DNA from: Asanoa hainanensis
GTDB taxonomy: Bacteria > Actinomycetota > Actinomycetes > Mycobacteriales > Micromonosporaceae
Reading direction: 5' to 3'
Length of the DNA stretch: 64,000 nt
Assembly (NCBI RefSeq): GCF_900188485.1
Contig: NZ_FZPH01000021.1
Coordinates: forward strand, 12,211-76,210
Shown here: positions 27,958-36,587 of the stretch, one piece after another
Position numbering within the stretch: the first letter of the stretch is position 1
How the letters are laid out: each line of letters opens with the position of its first letter
Notes under the pieces: generated by a model
Told to the model about the DNA's origin: nothing
The model's database searches: none
Seen by the model: only the letters and a program-made list of their open reading frames with translations
Position numbers and translations under genes: made by a program

Positions 27958-29025
27958 GTGTTCCACATCCCATCCGTAGTGCGGCGACCGCTCGCCGTCG
28001 CAGGGGCCGCGGTCGTCGGTCTCGCCGCAGCGGTCGTCCTCGGCGGCTCCCCGGCGAGCGCGCACCACCCCGTGGTCACCGGCGACGCGACCTGTGTCGA
28101 CGGCAAGTGGCAGGTCGAGTGGAAGGTCGCCAACAGCGAGACCGACCTCGACGGTGACATCGTCAGCGCCACCTTCACACCCACCTTCGAGAGCGACACC
28201 ATCAAGGCCGGCGCCGTCCTGCCGAAGTTCCAGGGCGAGGCCAGCCTGCTCAAGGCCACCCAGACGCTCGACATCAGCGTCACCAAGGCTTCGCTGAGCG
28301 TCGAGGCGCACTGGAAGCGCGGTCGCCAGAACATCACCAAGACCCAGGGCGCGACCGTCAACATCCCCCGGGGCGGCTGCAAGACCTCCAAGCCGGCCGT
28401 GGCGTTCGCTGACGACTGCGCCGGCCAGGTCACCGTCGTGGTGTCCAACGGCGAAGAGGCCACCAAGGATCTCCGCTACACGATCGTCGTCGGCGACGAG
28501 AAGGTCTCCGAGGGCACCGTCGAGCCGGGCAAGTCGTCCGAGCCGTTCGTGGTGCCGGGCAACGAGGACGGCACGCCCGTCAAGGTCGTCGTGAAGAGCA
28601 AGGACAAGGTGATCGGCGAGCACGAGTGGACCGGTCCCGAGGGCGGCTGCGAGCCCGAGATCGCCGTCGAGTCGACCTGTGACGACCTGAGCATCTCGGT
28701 CACCAACCCGCCGGAGGGCCTCGAGTTCGAGGTCGTCTTCACCCCGAGCACCGGCGAGCCGCAGACCATGAAGGTGGAGAAGGGCAAGACCTCGACGGTC
28801 ACCTTCCCGGCCTCCGACGGCCTGACCGTGACCCCGAGCATCGGTGAGGACAAGCTCGACGCGATCGCCTGGGAGAACCCGGGCAACTGCGAAGAGGACA
28901 CCCCGACCCTGCCGGTGACCGGCGCCAACGCCGGTGCGATCGCCGGTGGCGCGGGTGGCCTGCTGGTCGTCGGTGCCGCGGTGTTCTTCTTCGCCCGTCG
29001 TCGTCGCCTCCGGTTCACCGCCTGA
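27958..29025 (+). CDS. LPXTG cell-wall-anchored surface protein
   Basis: A 355-aa exported protein. It has a signal peptide (about 1-35, basic RR then a hydrophobic stretch ending SPASA), an extracellular beta-rich region with several regularly spaced cysteines (CVDGKW, GGCK, DDCAG, GGCE, STCDD, GNCEE), and a C-terminal sorting signal: LPVTG at 318-322, a hydrophobic helix and a basic RRRRLRF tail. Sortase would cleave between Thr and Gly and link it to peptidoglycan. No sortase gene is in the window. The GTG start has AGGAG 5-6 bp upstream. Ligand or role unknown. Confidence 0.9.
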   Translation: MFHIPSVVRRPLAVAGAAVVGLAAAVVLGGSPASAHHPVVTGDATCVDGKWQVEWKVANSETDLDGDIVSATFTPTFESDTIKAGAVLPKFQGEASLLKATQTLDISVTKASLSVEAHWKRGRQNITKTQGATVNIPRGGCKTSKPAVAFADDCAGQVTVVVSNGEEATKDLRYTIVVGDEKVSEGTVEPGKSSEPFVVPGNEDGTPVKVVVKSKDKVIGEHEWTGPEGGCEPEIAVESTCDDLSISVTNPPEGLEFEVVFTPSTGEPQTMKVEKGKTSTVTFPASDGLTVTPSIGEDKLDAIAWENPGNCEEDTPTLPVTGANAGAIAGGAGGLLVVGAAVFFFARRRRLRFTA

Positions 29026-29049
29026 GGTTCTGACTAGCTAGACAACGCG

Positions 29050-29084
29050 AGCGCGCCACCCCTCGTCACGAGGGGTGGCGCGCT
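29050..29084 (+). terminator. Strong terminator after the LPXTG gene
   Basis: A perfect 16-bp stem starting AGCGCGCCACCCC with a 3-nt TCA loop lies 24 bp after the LPXTG gene stop, followed by TGTCTGTG. It should act in both directions, but only the upstream plus-strand gene needs it. Confidence 0.9.
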
Positions 29085-29181
29085 TGTCTGTGTCGACTGA
29101 CACGTTGCCGTCAGCGAACCCCGGCTCTGACCTAGGCGTCCTTATTCTGGTCGGGTCGATCTGGGGGGAGCTCGTAAAACC

Positions 29182-29838
29182 GTGTCCACATCTGCGACCA
29201 GAACCTGGGAGGGCATGACCATCCCGAGTGCCGGTGTCTACAAATTGGACCAAGCGCACAAACGGGTGGGCTTCCTGGCCCGACACATGATGGTCAGCCC
29301 GGTCCGGGGCGAGTTCCGGGAAGCCAGCGCGCAGATCGTGGTCGGCGAGGATCCGCTGTCGTCGTCGGTCACCGCGGTCATCAACACGGGCAGCCTGACC
29401 ACACACAACCCGGACCGCGACACCCACCTGCGCAGCCCCGACTTCCTCGACGTCGAACGCTTCCCGCTGATGCGCTACCGCAGCACCGGCATGTCCTGGA
29501 AGGGCGCCGACGACCCGATCTTCCTGTGGGCCAGGCTGCGCAACAACAAGCTCAACCGCCGGGTCACCGGCCCCGAGCCGGCGCCGGGACCGGTGCGCTT
29601 CACCCTGCACGGCCAGCTGACGGTCCGCGACGTGACCCGCGCCGTCGACCTGCGCGTCGAGTGGGGCGGCGCCCGCCGCGACCCGTACGGCCAGGACATC
29701 TTCGGTTTCAGCGCGAGCGCCGAGATCGAGCGCGAGGACTACGGCCTGCTGTGGAACGTCGCCCTGGAAAGCGGCGGCGTGCTGGTCGGCAAGACGGTGC
29801 ACATCGAGATCGCCGGCGAGGCCCTGCGCGCCGACTAG
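29182..29838 (+). CDS. YceI-family lipocalin-like protein
   Basis: A 218-aa beta-barrel protein of the YceI family. It opens WEGMTIPSAGVYKLDQAHKRVGFLARHMMVSPVRGEF, with the usual His residues, and has the strand NPDRDTHLRSPDFLDVERFP and C-terminal GKTVHIEIAGEAL. YceI proteins bind isoprenoid or other long-chain molecules. No signal peptide is present, so it is probably cytoplasmic. The GTG at 29182 is used, but an ATG at 29215 (GGGAGG just upstream) is possible. It converges on the decayed amine oxidase, with their stops overlapping. Confidence 0.88.
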   Translation: MSTSATRTWEGMTIPSAGVYKLDQAHKRVGFLARHMMVSPVRGEFREASAQIVVGEDPLSSSVTAVINTGSLTTHNPDRDTHLRSPDFLDVERFPLMRYRSTGMSWKGADDPIFLWARLRNNKLNRRVTGPEPAPGPVRFTLHGQLTVRDVTRAVDLRVEWGGARRDPYGQDIFGFSASAEIEREDYGLLWNVALESGGVLVGKTVHIEIAGEALRAD

Positions 29839-31201
29839 CTCGCGAGCACCCGCTGGTGGATCGCGGTGACCACCGACCGGGCCGAGACGAAGGCGCCGTC
29901 ACTCCCTGGGCCAGGGCCCGCGCCTCGCGTTCGGCGTGCGGCAACGCGCTGTAGGTCCGCGCCGCGGCGCCGGTGTTGTAGTAGCCGACGACCAGGCCGC
30001 GGCGGCCGTGGAAGCCGTACGACGGGTACCAGATGTGCTGCAGGTCCAGGTCGGTCTCGGTGATGCCGCCGTAGATCCGGTCGTCCTCCTCCCACCACCG
30101 GCGCTTGTACTCGAGGCCGATCTTCCCGGCGGCGGTGACGCCGAACTCCGCCAGCGCCGAGGTGACCGGCGTGCCCAGGTTGTGCGGGATCCGCGCCATC
30201 AGGTGCGGTGGCAGCGTCGCGACGCAGAAGTCGGCGTGCAGCACCCGGACGGCCTTGCTCTGCCGGTAGGTGACGGCCACCGACGAGCCGGTGTCGGTCA
30301 CGTCGGTCACCTCGGCGCCGTTCTTGATCCGGTGGCCGCCGACCGCCCTGCCCAGCGCCTTGGGGATCTGGTCCATCCCGCCGACCGGCTGGAACATCAG
30401 CATCGCCTGGTCGTAGCCGAGCTCGAAGGAGAAGTACCGCCCGACGTTGCTGGCGAAGACGTCGGCGAGCGCCGCCGGCCCGGCCAGCGGGGTGTCCTCG
30501 TCGTTGCCGGCACCGGGATAAGCGGCGAACCCGCGCCGGCTGCCACCCGCGTAGGCGAAAGTCGAGCCGAGCGACCCGTACGACCGCAGGAACGTCATCA
30601 GCCTCTCCTTGTCGGCCGTGGTCAGCGCGGCGTCCAGCGCACCCTGGTTCGTGGCCTTGGCCAGCAGCTCCGAGACGTAGCCGAAGACGTCCGCCTTGGC
30701 GGTCCGGAAGCGCACCGGAGCCGTCATCCCGGCGGACTCGTTGTAGATCAGCGCGTCGGCGTTGGCGTTCGTGAACACCTCGATCGGCACGCCGAGCCCG
30801 CGACAGTAGTCGAGGGTGACCATCCACTGGGCGAGCCGGCCCGGGCCCGCGTTGAGGTAGACGCCGTCACCGAAGCGCGCCTGCTGGGTGCGCCCGTCGA
30901 GGTCGGTCTCCGTCGTGCCCCGGCGCACGGTGAAGTTGCGCCCGCCGACCACGTCGCGGGCCTCCAGCACGGTGCAGTCGTAGCCGGCCTTGCCCAGCTC
31001 GTACGCTTTGGCCGGACCGGCGATGCCGCCACCGAGGATGGCCACCCGGGCCCGGCCGCGCCCGGTCAGGTGGAAGTCGGCCGGGCTGGGCGCCCGGTAC
31101 GCGGGAGCCGCCGCGGCGGCGGTCGGTGCGAGGCCGAGGGCGCCCATGGTCGCGAACATCGCGCCCGCTCCCCCGCTGATCCCAACGGCCTGCAGCGCTC
31201 T
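29835..31201 (-). pseudogene. Flavin amine oxidase pseudogene (internal deletion, lost start)
   Basis: The minus strand encodes most of an FAD-dependent amine oxidase: a dinucleotide-binding motif ILGGGIAGPAKAYELGKAGYDCTVLEA, the substrate domain, and VVGYYNTGAAARTYSALPHAEREARALAQG. At about 29903 the family sequence stops. The normal C-terminal end, GAFVSARSVVTAIHQRVLAS, then appears at once in another frame and ends at 29835. About 60 residues are missing, including the second FAD-contact motif, and the frame shifts. At the other end, sequence homologous to a Tat signal (RALQAVGISGGAG) continues upstream of the first ATG at 31159 but has no start or twin arginine. Both defects indicate decay. 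A shortened 483-aa translation is possible but would carry a nonsense tail. Confidence 0.82.
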
Positions 31202-31229
31202 TGCTTTGCTACAGACCCAATTCCATACG

Positions 31230-31793
31230 TCAGGCCGAGCCGGCGCAGCCCGCGGGTGGGGTGGCGAGCTTCGGGACGGTCTCGATGATCGGGTTCGAGA
31301 ACACGATCGCCCACTGGCCCGCGGCCTCGTACGCCTTCGGCACCGTGACCTGGATCGTGACCTCGCGGTCGACGGTCGTCAGCACCGTCGCCTCCGGGGT
31401 GACCACGTCGTGCCAGCAGACCTTGTCGAGCAGGCTGACCAGGTCGGTCTGCGGGAAGGTCGGCGCCGGGACGCCGCAGGCCAGGGTGATCGCGGGGTCG
31501 CCGTAGGCGGCGTTCTGCTCCGTGCCCGCCGTCACCGGGCGTTGGGCCCGGTCACGCAGGGCCTGCGGCAGTTGCGAGAGCAGCGCGCGGCAGAGCGTGG
31601 TCGCGCGGGGCGTGAGCGCCGGCGCGGTCATCGTCACCGGGGACGTCGCCTGCGGCGCGGGTGCGGAGGTGGCCGGCGCGGCCTTCGGCTCGTCAGGCGA
31701 GAAGCGCCAGAACGACAGCAACACGACGAGTACGGCCAGGGGAACGGCAACCGCGGTCGCGAGGAGCGCGGCCTGGCGGGTCGAACGGTCCAC
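31230..31793 (-). CDS. DUF3515 family membrane-anchored protein
   Basis: A 187-aa protein with an N-terminal membrane helix (about 9-28), an Ala/Pro/Thr-rich linker (about 36-60) and an extracytoplasmic domain with three visible cysteines (LCRALLSQLP, LACGVPAP, DKVCWHDV) and a C-terminal one in AGCAGSA. The DUF3515 family is actinobacterial and of unknown function. The GTG start directly abuts the stop of the AsnC-like gene, an arrangement conserved near thiL. Confidence 0.85.
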   Translation of the reverse strand: MDRSTRQAALLATAVAVPLAVLVVLLSFWRFSPDEPKAAPATSAPAPQATSPVTMTAPALTPRATTLCRALLSQLPQALRDRAQRPVTAGTEQNAAYGDPAITLACGVPAPTFPQTDLVSLLDKVCWHDVVTPEATVLTTVDREVTIQVTVPKAYEAAGQWAIVFSNPIIETVPKLATPPAGCAGSA

Positions 31794-32027
31794 TCAGAGA
31801 TGCACCACCGAACAGGTGATCGTGCGGGTGATTCCGGGTACGAGCTGGACCCGGGAAACGATCATCTTCCCGAGCTCGTCAAGGGTGTGTGCCTCGGTCA
31901 GGGCGATGACCTCGTAGGGTCCCGTTACGGCGTCGACCCGGACGACGCCCGGAATATCCGAGATTGACGCGGCCACGTCACGCGCCTTTCCGACCTCGGT
32001 CTGGATGAGGATGTACGCCTGGACCAC
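31794..32027 (-). CDS. Stand-alone Lrp/AsnC ligand-binding domain protein
   Basis: A 77-aa protein consisting only of the RAM/AsnC effector domain, starting VQAYILIQTEVGKA and ending with ITCSVVHL; it has no DNA-binding helix-turn-helix. The GTG at 32027 has GGAG 8 bp upstream; the open frame before it is not family sequence. Such free-standing domains form oligomers and may bind amino acids, but their role is not defined. It is divergent from thiL across 79 bp and adjoins the DUF3515 gene. Confidence 0.87.
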   Translation of the reverse strand: MVQAYILIQTEVGKARDVAASISDIPGVVRVDAVTGPYEVIALTEAHTLDELGKMIVSRVQLVPGITRTITCSVVHL

Positions 32028-32106
32028 GACCCGTCTCCAATCGCCGCCAACGGCACGAGAAGTGAAACTACCGCAACGGAGCAGGCACCGAACCCGGAGG
32101 TTACTG

Positions 32107-33048
32107 GTGAGTGTGGCCCGCACGGGTGAGTTCGGGCTGATCGCCCGGGTCACCGCTCGGCTTCAGCCCGGCGCCAGCACGCTGCTGGGGCCCGGGGACG
32201 ACGCCGCGATCGTCTCCGCGCCCGACGGCCGCGTGGTCGCGTCCACCGACGCTCTGGTCGAAGGTCGCCACTTCCGTCGCGACTGGGCCAGCGGGGTCGA
32301 GATCGGGCACCGCGCCGCGGCGGCCAACCTGGCCGACATCGCCGCGATGGGCGCGACGCCCACGGCGCTGCTGGTGGCGCTCTGCGCGCCGCCGGGCCTG
32401 GACACCCGGTGGGCCGAGGACCTGGCCGACGGGCTGGCCGCCGAGGCCGCCCTGGTCGGTGCCGCCGTGGTCGGCGGTGACATGGCCGGTAGCCCGACCC
32501 TGACGATCGCGGTGACCGCGCTCGGCGACCTGGCCGGGCGGCGGCCGGTGACCCGCGACGGGGCCCGCGCCGGCGACGTGGTCGCACTCTGCGGGCGGGT
32601 CGGCTACGCGGCCGCCGGATACACCGTGCTGAGCCGCGGCTTCCGCACCCCTGTCCTGCTCGTCGACGCGTACCGGCGGCCGAAGGTGCCCTATTCCGCC
32701 GGTCCGGCGGCCGCCCGAGCCGGGGCGAGCGCCATGCTCGACGTCTCCGACGGGCTGCTCCAGGACCTCGGGCACATCGCGCGCGCGAGCAAGGTGTCGA
32801 TCGACATCGACCGCGGGGCGTTCGAGGTGCCGCCGCAGATGCGGGACGCGGCACAGGCGCTCGGCGTCGACCCGTACCACTGGGTGCTCGGCGGTGGCGA
32901 CGACCACGCGCTGGCCGCGACCTTCCCACCCGACCGGACCCTCCCGGAGGGCTGGCGCGAGATCGGCCGGGTCAGCGAGGGTACGGGCGTCACGGTCGAC
33001 GGCAAATCGCCCAAGGGCCCGCTCGGCTGGGACCATTTCGCTTCCTAG
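32107..33048 (+). CDS. thiL: Thiamine-monophosphate kinase
   Basis: The last step of thiamine diphosphate synthesis (ThMP + ATP to ThDP). The protein is 313 aa with the AIRS/ThiL ATP-binding motifs: GEFGLIARV, LLGPGDDAAIV, STDALVEGRHFRRDW, ANLADIAAMGATPTALL, GGDMAGSP, and LDVSDGLLQDLGHIA. The GTG at 32107 has GGAGG six bases upstream. No TPP riboswitch is seen upstream. Confidence 0.94.
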   Translation: MSVARTGEFGLIARVTARLQPGASTLLGPGDDAAIVSAPDGRVVASTDALVEGRHFRRDWASGVEIGHRAAAANLADIAAMGATPTALLVALCAPPGLDTRWAEDLADGLAAEAALVGAAVVGGDMAGSPTLTIAVTALGDLAGRRPVTRDGARAGDVVALCGRVGYAAAGYTVLSRGFRTPVLLVDAYRRPKVPYSAGPAAARAGASAMLDVSDGLLQDLGHIARASKVSIDIDRGAFEVPPQMRDAAQALGVDPYHWVLGGGDDHALAATFPPDRTLPEGWREIGRVSEGTGVTVDGKSPKGPLGWDHFAS

Positions 33049-33094
33049 GGCCTGGAACGGGGAACCTCGATGGGGCGTCGTGGCAAGTAGGGGT

Positions 33095-33643
33095 ATGACC
33101 ACGACGACCACGGGAGCCGACCTCGGCGCCGACCCGGCGGATCTGGCCGGCATGTTCACCGCCTACGGGCGCGAACTGCTGCGCTACTGCACCCGCCGGG
33201 TCGGCGAGCATGTCGCCGAAGACGTCGTGGCGGAGACGTTCCTCGTCGCGTACGAGCAGCGGTTCCGCTATGACCCCAGCCGGGGTGGTGTCCTGCCGTG
33301 GCTCTACGGCATCGCGACCAACCTGCTGCGGCGGCACCGGCGCACCGAGGTCCGCGCGCTGCGGGCGCTCGCCGACACCGAGCCCGGGCCGGACGCGGCC
33401 ACGGATCGGGTCGACGCCCAACGCACCGTTGCCAGGCTCGCCGCCGTGCTCGCCGGGCTGCCCCGGCGCCAGCGCGACGTGCTGCTCCTGTTCGCGGTGG
33501 CGGAGCTCGACTACGCCGAGATCGCCACGGCCCTCGATATCCCACCCGGCACGGTCCGGTCGGCCCTGCACCGGGCACGCGCGAAGGTTCGCGCCGCCCT
33601 CACCCCTGAAGGAACCGTTCCCGCTGAAGGAGATGTGCCGTGA
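33095..33643 (+). CDS. ECF-type RNA polymerase sigma factor
   Basis: A 182-aa extracytoplasmic-function sigma factor. Region 2 contains LLRYCTRRVGEHVAEDVVAETFLVAYEQ and the DNA-contact helix VLPWLYGIATNLLRRHRR. Region 4 contains LPRRQRDVLLLFAVAELDYAEIATALDIPPGTVRSALHRARAKVR. The start ATG has GGGG just upstream. It overlaps the next gene by 4 bp (GTGA), and that gene is the usual partner of this sigma group. Confidence 0.93.
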   Translation: MTTTTTGADLGADPADLAGMFTAYGRELLRYCTRRVGEHVAEDVVAETFLVAYEQRFRYDPSRGGVLPWLYGIATNLLRRHRRTEVRALRALADTEPGPDAATDRVDAQRTVARLAAVLAGLPRRQRDVLLLFAVAELDYAEIATALDIPPGTVRSALHRARAKVRAALTPEGTVPAEGDVP

Positions 33644-34677
33644 ACCGCGCCGATCCCGACCTCATCGCCGTGCGCGACCTGCCGCCGGGCACGGTCGAGC
33701 CGACCGACGAGTCCGTCTCCCGCACCTGGCACACGATGACCCGCCGCCAGGCGCCGCCCGCCCGGTCCCGGTTCCGCCGCCTGGTGCCGGCGGCGGCCGC
33801 GCTGGTGGTCGCCGGCCTGGCCACGACCGGCGTGGTGGCCCTCCAGGGCGGCGGCAGCGACCCGGGCGTCAGTGTCGGCAGCGCACCGAGCTCGCCGCCG
33901 AACCCCAAGGGTGGGGAGGTGTCCCACGGGCCCAAAGGCGGCGGTGGCAAGAATCCGTCGCCGGCGGTGGGCACGCCACTGCCGCTCGGCGCCAGCAAGC
34001 CGATCAACGCCAAGCAGTCGCTCGACCGGCTGGCCGCCAAGGCCGCCACCTCGAAGACCGAGACGGTTCGGCCCGACCAGGTGATTTACACCCGGATGTA
34101 CGGGGTGAGCTCGACCGACAACATCGGTGACGCCGCACCGCCGGTGCTCGGTGCGGACGAGACCGAGCTCTGGTTCGCACCGGAGGGCATGACCGCCGTG
34201 GCGAACATCCGCAACGGCGTCGACCGGGGCGGAAGCACCGACCCGAGCACGCCGGTGGACAAGCCGTCGATCTGGCAGCCGACGCCGGAGTGGCTGGCGG
34301 CCCTGCCGACCGACCCGGCGGCGTTGCGGGCGGCGCTGCTGGAGGGCATCGGCGGGAACGACAAGCGGAGCGACGACAGCCTGCTGGCCAAGGAGATCGG
34401 TGAGCTGCTGGTCAGCTCCGAGACACTGCTGAAGGCCGACGTCCGGGTGGCGATGCTCAAGTCGATCAAGAGCTGGCAGGGGCTGTCGGCTCGGGAGACC
34501 GTCTTCGACGGCCGGAAGCTCTGGGCGATCCGACAGACCGAGCGGGGCCGCTTCGACGAGCTGCTCTTCGACCCGGCCACGGGGCGGGCCGTCGGGCGGG
34601 CGTCGGGCACGGACAGCACGGTCGACTACCAGGTCCTCTGGACCCACAAGATCGTGGCGAAGGCAGGTGACCGATAG
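33640..34677 (+). CDS. CU044_5270-family membrane protein (sigma partner)
   Basis: A 345-aa protein with a cytoplasmic N-terminus (about 1-45), one transmembrane helix (about 46-66, LVPAAAALVVAGLATTGVVAL), a Gly/Ser/Pro linker and an extracellular domain. It fits the CU044_5270 family that commonly follows ECF sigma genes in Micromonosporaceae, and may serve as an anti-sigma or surface sensor. That role is an inference from gene pairing. The GTG start has AAGGAG 7 bp upstream inside the sigma gene. Confidence 0.85.
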   Translation: MNRADPDLIAVRDLPPGTVEPTDESVSRTWHTMTRRQAPPARSRFRRLVPAAAALVVAGLATTGVVALQGGGSDPGVSVGSAPSSPPNPKGGEVSHGPKGGGGKNPSPAVGTPLPLGASKPINAKQSLDRLAAKAATSKTETVRPDQVIYTRMYGVSSTDNIGDAAPPVLGADETELWFAPEGMTAVANIRNGVDRGGSTDPSTPVDKPSIWQPTPEWLAALPTDPAALRAALLEGIGGNDKRSDDSLLAKEIGELLVSSETLLKADVRVAMLKSIKSWQGLSARETVFDGRKLWAIRQTERGRFDELLFDPATGRAVGRASGTDSTVDYQVLWTHKIVAKAGDR

Positions 34678-34699
34678 CGGGAGTGATCGTCGCTACAGC

Positions 34700-34730
34700 G
34701 GCGGCGGCCGGTCACCCACCGGTCGCCGCC
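34700..34730 (+). terminator. Hairpin after the sigma operon
   Basis: GGCGGCGGCCGGT and ACCGGTCGCCGCC form a 13-bp stem with one mismatch and a 5-nt loop, 22 bp after the CU044_5270 stop. It probably ends that transcript and argues against starting the next gene at 34667, which would put it inside coding sequence. Confidence 0.65.
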
Positions 34731-34738
34731 GTACCGTC

Positions 34739-35206
34739 GTGTCCGTGGAACATCTCGACATCAAGCGCCTGCCGTTCACCGCGCCCGAGTCGGTGGCGCT
34801 GGTCACCGAGCTCATGATCGACCTCGGCGCCCGCTACGGCAGCTCGGGCGACGACACCCCCGTCGACCCGACCGACTTCTCCCCGCCCAACGGCGACTTC
34901 CTCGTCGCGTTCCTAGACGGGGAGCCCGTCGGCTGCGCGGGCTGGCGCGTCCACGGCGCCGAGGAGGCCGAGCTCAAGCGGATGTACACCGCGCCCGCCG
35001 GCCGCCGCCGCGGGGTGGCCAAGGCCGTCCTGCGGGCGATCGAGGACTCCGCCCGGGAGGCGGGGCGCAAGCGGTTGATCCTGGAGACCGGCGACAAGCA
35101 GCCCGAGGCGATCGCGTTCTACGTGGCCAACGGCTACGAGCGGATCCCGGATTTCGGCTACTACCGCGACTCGCCGGGCGTGCGGTCGTACGGCCGCGTT
35201 CTGTGA
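34739..35206 (+). CDS. GNAT-family N-acetyltransferase
   Basis: A 155-aa acetyl-CoA-dependent acetyltransferase fold protein. The acetyl-CoA motif A reads ELKRMYTAPAGRRRGVAKAVLRAIEDSA, and motif B is near IAFYVANGYERIPDFGYY. I chose the GTG at 34739 (MSVEHLDIKRL), with another at 34745; neither has a clear ribosome site. A longer frame from 34667 would overlap the previous gene and pass through the hairpin. The substrate is unknown. Confidence 0.82.
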   Translation: MSVEHLDIKRLPFTAPESVALVTELMIDLGARYGSSGDDTPVDPTDFSPPNGDFLVAFLDGEPVGCAGWRVHGAEEAELKRMYTAPAGRRRGVAKAVLRAIEDSAREAGRKRLILETGDKQPEAIAFYVANGYERIPDFGYYRDSPGVRSYGRVL

Positions 35207-35213
35207 GCACAGC

Positions 35214-35245
35214 AAGCCGCCGGGCCCTGTCAGGCCCGGCGGCTT
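35214..35245. terminator. Bidirectional terminator between GNAT and rpmB
   Basis: A perfect 13-bp stem AAGCCGCCGGGCC / GGCCCGGCGGCTT with a 6-nt loop lies between two converging genes (GNAT on plus, rpmB on minus), and should serve both. Confidence 0.88.
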
Positions 35246-35268
35246 GGTGAAAGTACTCGGTCGCGCCG

Positions 35269-35460
35269 TCAGGCGCGCGTGACCTTGCCCGCCTTGATGC
35301 ACGAGGTGCAGACCTGCATCTTGCGGGTGTTGCCACCACCGGCCGGGGTGCGCACCGTCTGGATGTTGGGGTTCCAGCGGCGGTTGGTCCGCCGGTGCGA
35401 GTGGGAAACGTTGTGGCCGAAGCCCGGCCCCTTGCCACAGACGTCGCACACGCTAGCCAC
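35269..35460 (-). CDS. rpmB: 50S ribosomal protein L28
   Basis: A 63-aa large-subunit protein starting [20 protein letters not shown] and ending KAGKVTRA. It carries two CxxC pairs (C5/C8 and C51/C54), the zinc-binding (C+) form. Many actinobacteria also have a zinc-free paralogue induced by zinc starvation; none is seen here. The GTG start is followed closely by the CDVCGKG motif, so it is well fixed. Confidence 0.95.
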   Translation of the reverse strand: MASVCDVCGKGPGFGHNVSHSHRRTNRRWNPNIQTVRTPAGGGNTRKMQVCTSCIKAGKVTRA

Positions 35461-35611
35461 GGGTTACTCCTGGGATCTGGTCGCCTTGGGGGTTGCTGGT
35501 GGGTCCTCGCCGACCAGGCAACCTGTCGAGAATACCCGACCCCTGCCGCACCCGGCGAATCGGCTCCCACCGCAGCGCGCGGCGGGGTTGACTGGAGGGC
35601 GGGAGGTCGTC

Positions 35612-36541
35612 ATGAGGGTACTGCTCGCGGGCGCCACGGGCGCCATCGGGACGCCGCTGATCCAGCGGCTGGTCGCCTACCACCACGAGGTCATCGGGAT
35701 CACGCGGCTGCTGGCCAACACCCGGCGGCTGGAGGCGTTCGGCGCGAAGACGCTGGTCGCCGACGTGCTGGACCGGGAGGACCTGCTGCGCGCCGTGTCC
35801 GGCCTGTCCGCCGACGTGGTGATCCACGAGTGCTCCGCCCTGACCCGTCCCCCACTGCGCTTCCACGACCTGGACAAGACCAACGACCTGCGCACGATCG
35901 GCAGCGCCAACCTGGTGGCCGCGGCGCGGGAGGTCGGCGCGAAGCGCTTCCTGACCCAGTCGATCGTGTACGGGTACGGATACGGCGACCACGGCACCAA
36001 GGAGCTCACGGAGGCCGACCCGTTCGGGGTGCCGGCCGAGGGCCCGCTCGGCCCGATCATGGACGCCTTCCACGAGGCCGAGGCGACGGCGTGCGAGACG
36101 CCCGGGCTGGAGGGCATCGCGCTGCGGTACGGCCTCTTCTACGGCAGCGATCCTGGGACAAAACGGATGATCGACGCAGTACGCAAGCGGCGCTTCCCGG
36201 TACTCAAGGGCGGCGGCGGCGAGGTCCCGATGGTCCACCTGGACGACGCGGCATCGGCCACCGTGGCGGCGATGGAGAAGGGCCGGGCGGGGAGCGCCTA
36301 CAACATCGTCGATGGTGTCCCGGTGACCTGGGGCGAGTTCCTCGACGAGGTGGCCAGCCTGGTCGACGCCAAGCCGCCGATGCGAGTGCCGGCGCCGGTG
36401 CTACGCGCGGCCGCGCCTTACGGCTACACGGCCATGACCACCTCGATGCGCGTCTCCAACGACAAGGCCCAGAACGAGCTTGGGTGGACGCCGGCCGTCG
36501 TCGACTACAAACAAGGCCTTCGGATGGTGGCAACGGAATAG
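35612..36541 (+). CDS. NAD-dependent epimerase/dehydratase family protein
   Basis: An extended short-chain dehydrogenase of 309 aa. The Rossmann motif is GATGAIG (7-13), and the mid-region has RFLTQSIVYGYGYGDHG, holding the active-site Tyr region, then EGIALRYGLFYG and MVHLDDAASATV. The ATG at 35612 has GGGAGG 5 bp upstream. The substrate is unknown; likely a nucleotide sugar or related compound. It stands alone, divergent from rpmB. Confidence 0.88.
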   Translation: MRVLLAGATGAIGTPLIQRLVAYHHEVIGITRLLANTRRLEAFGAKTLVADVLDREDLLRAVSGLSADVVIHECSALTRPPLRFHDLDKTNDLRTIGSANLVAAAREVGAKRFLTQSIVYGYGYGDHGTKELTEADPFGVPAEGPLGPIMDAFHEAEATACETPGLEGIALRYGLFYGSDPGTKRMIDAVRKRRFPVLKGGGGEVPMVHLDDAASATVAAMEKGRAGSAYNIVDGVPVTWGEFLDEVASLVDAKPPMRVPAPVLRAAAPYGYTAMTTSMRVSNDKAQNELGWTPAVVDYKQGLRMVATE

Positions 36542-36587
36542 CTCAGGTAGATCAAGATCTAGATCGAGTTCAAGATCTGGTCCCGGG

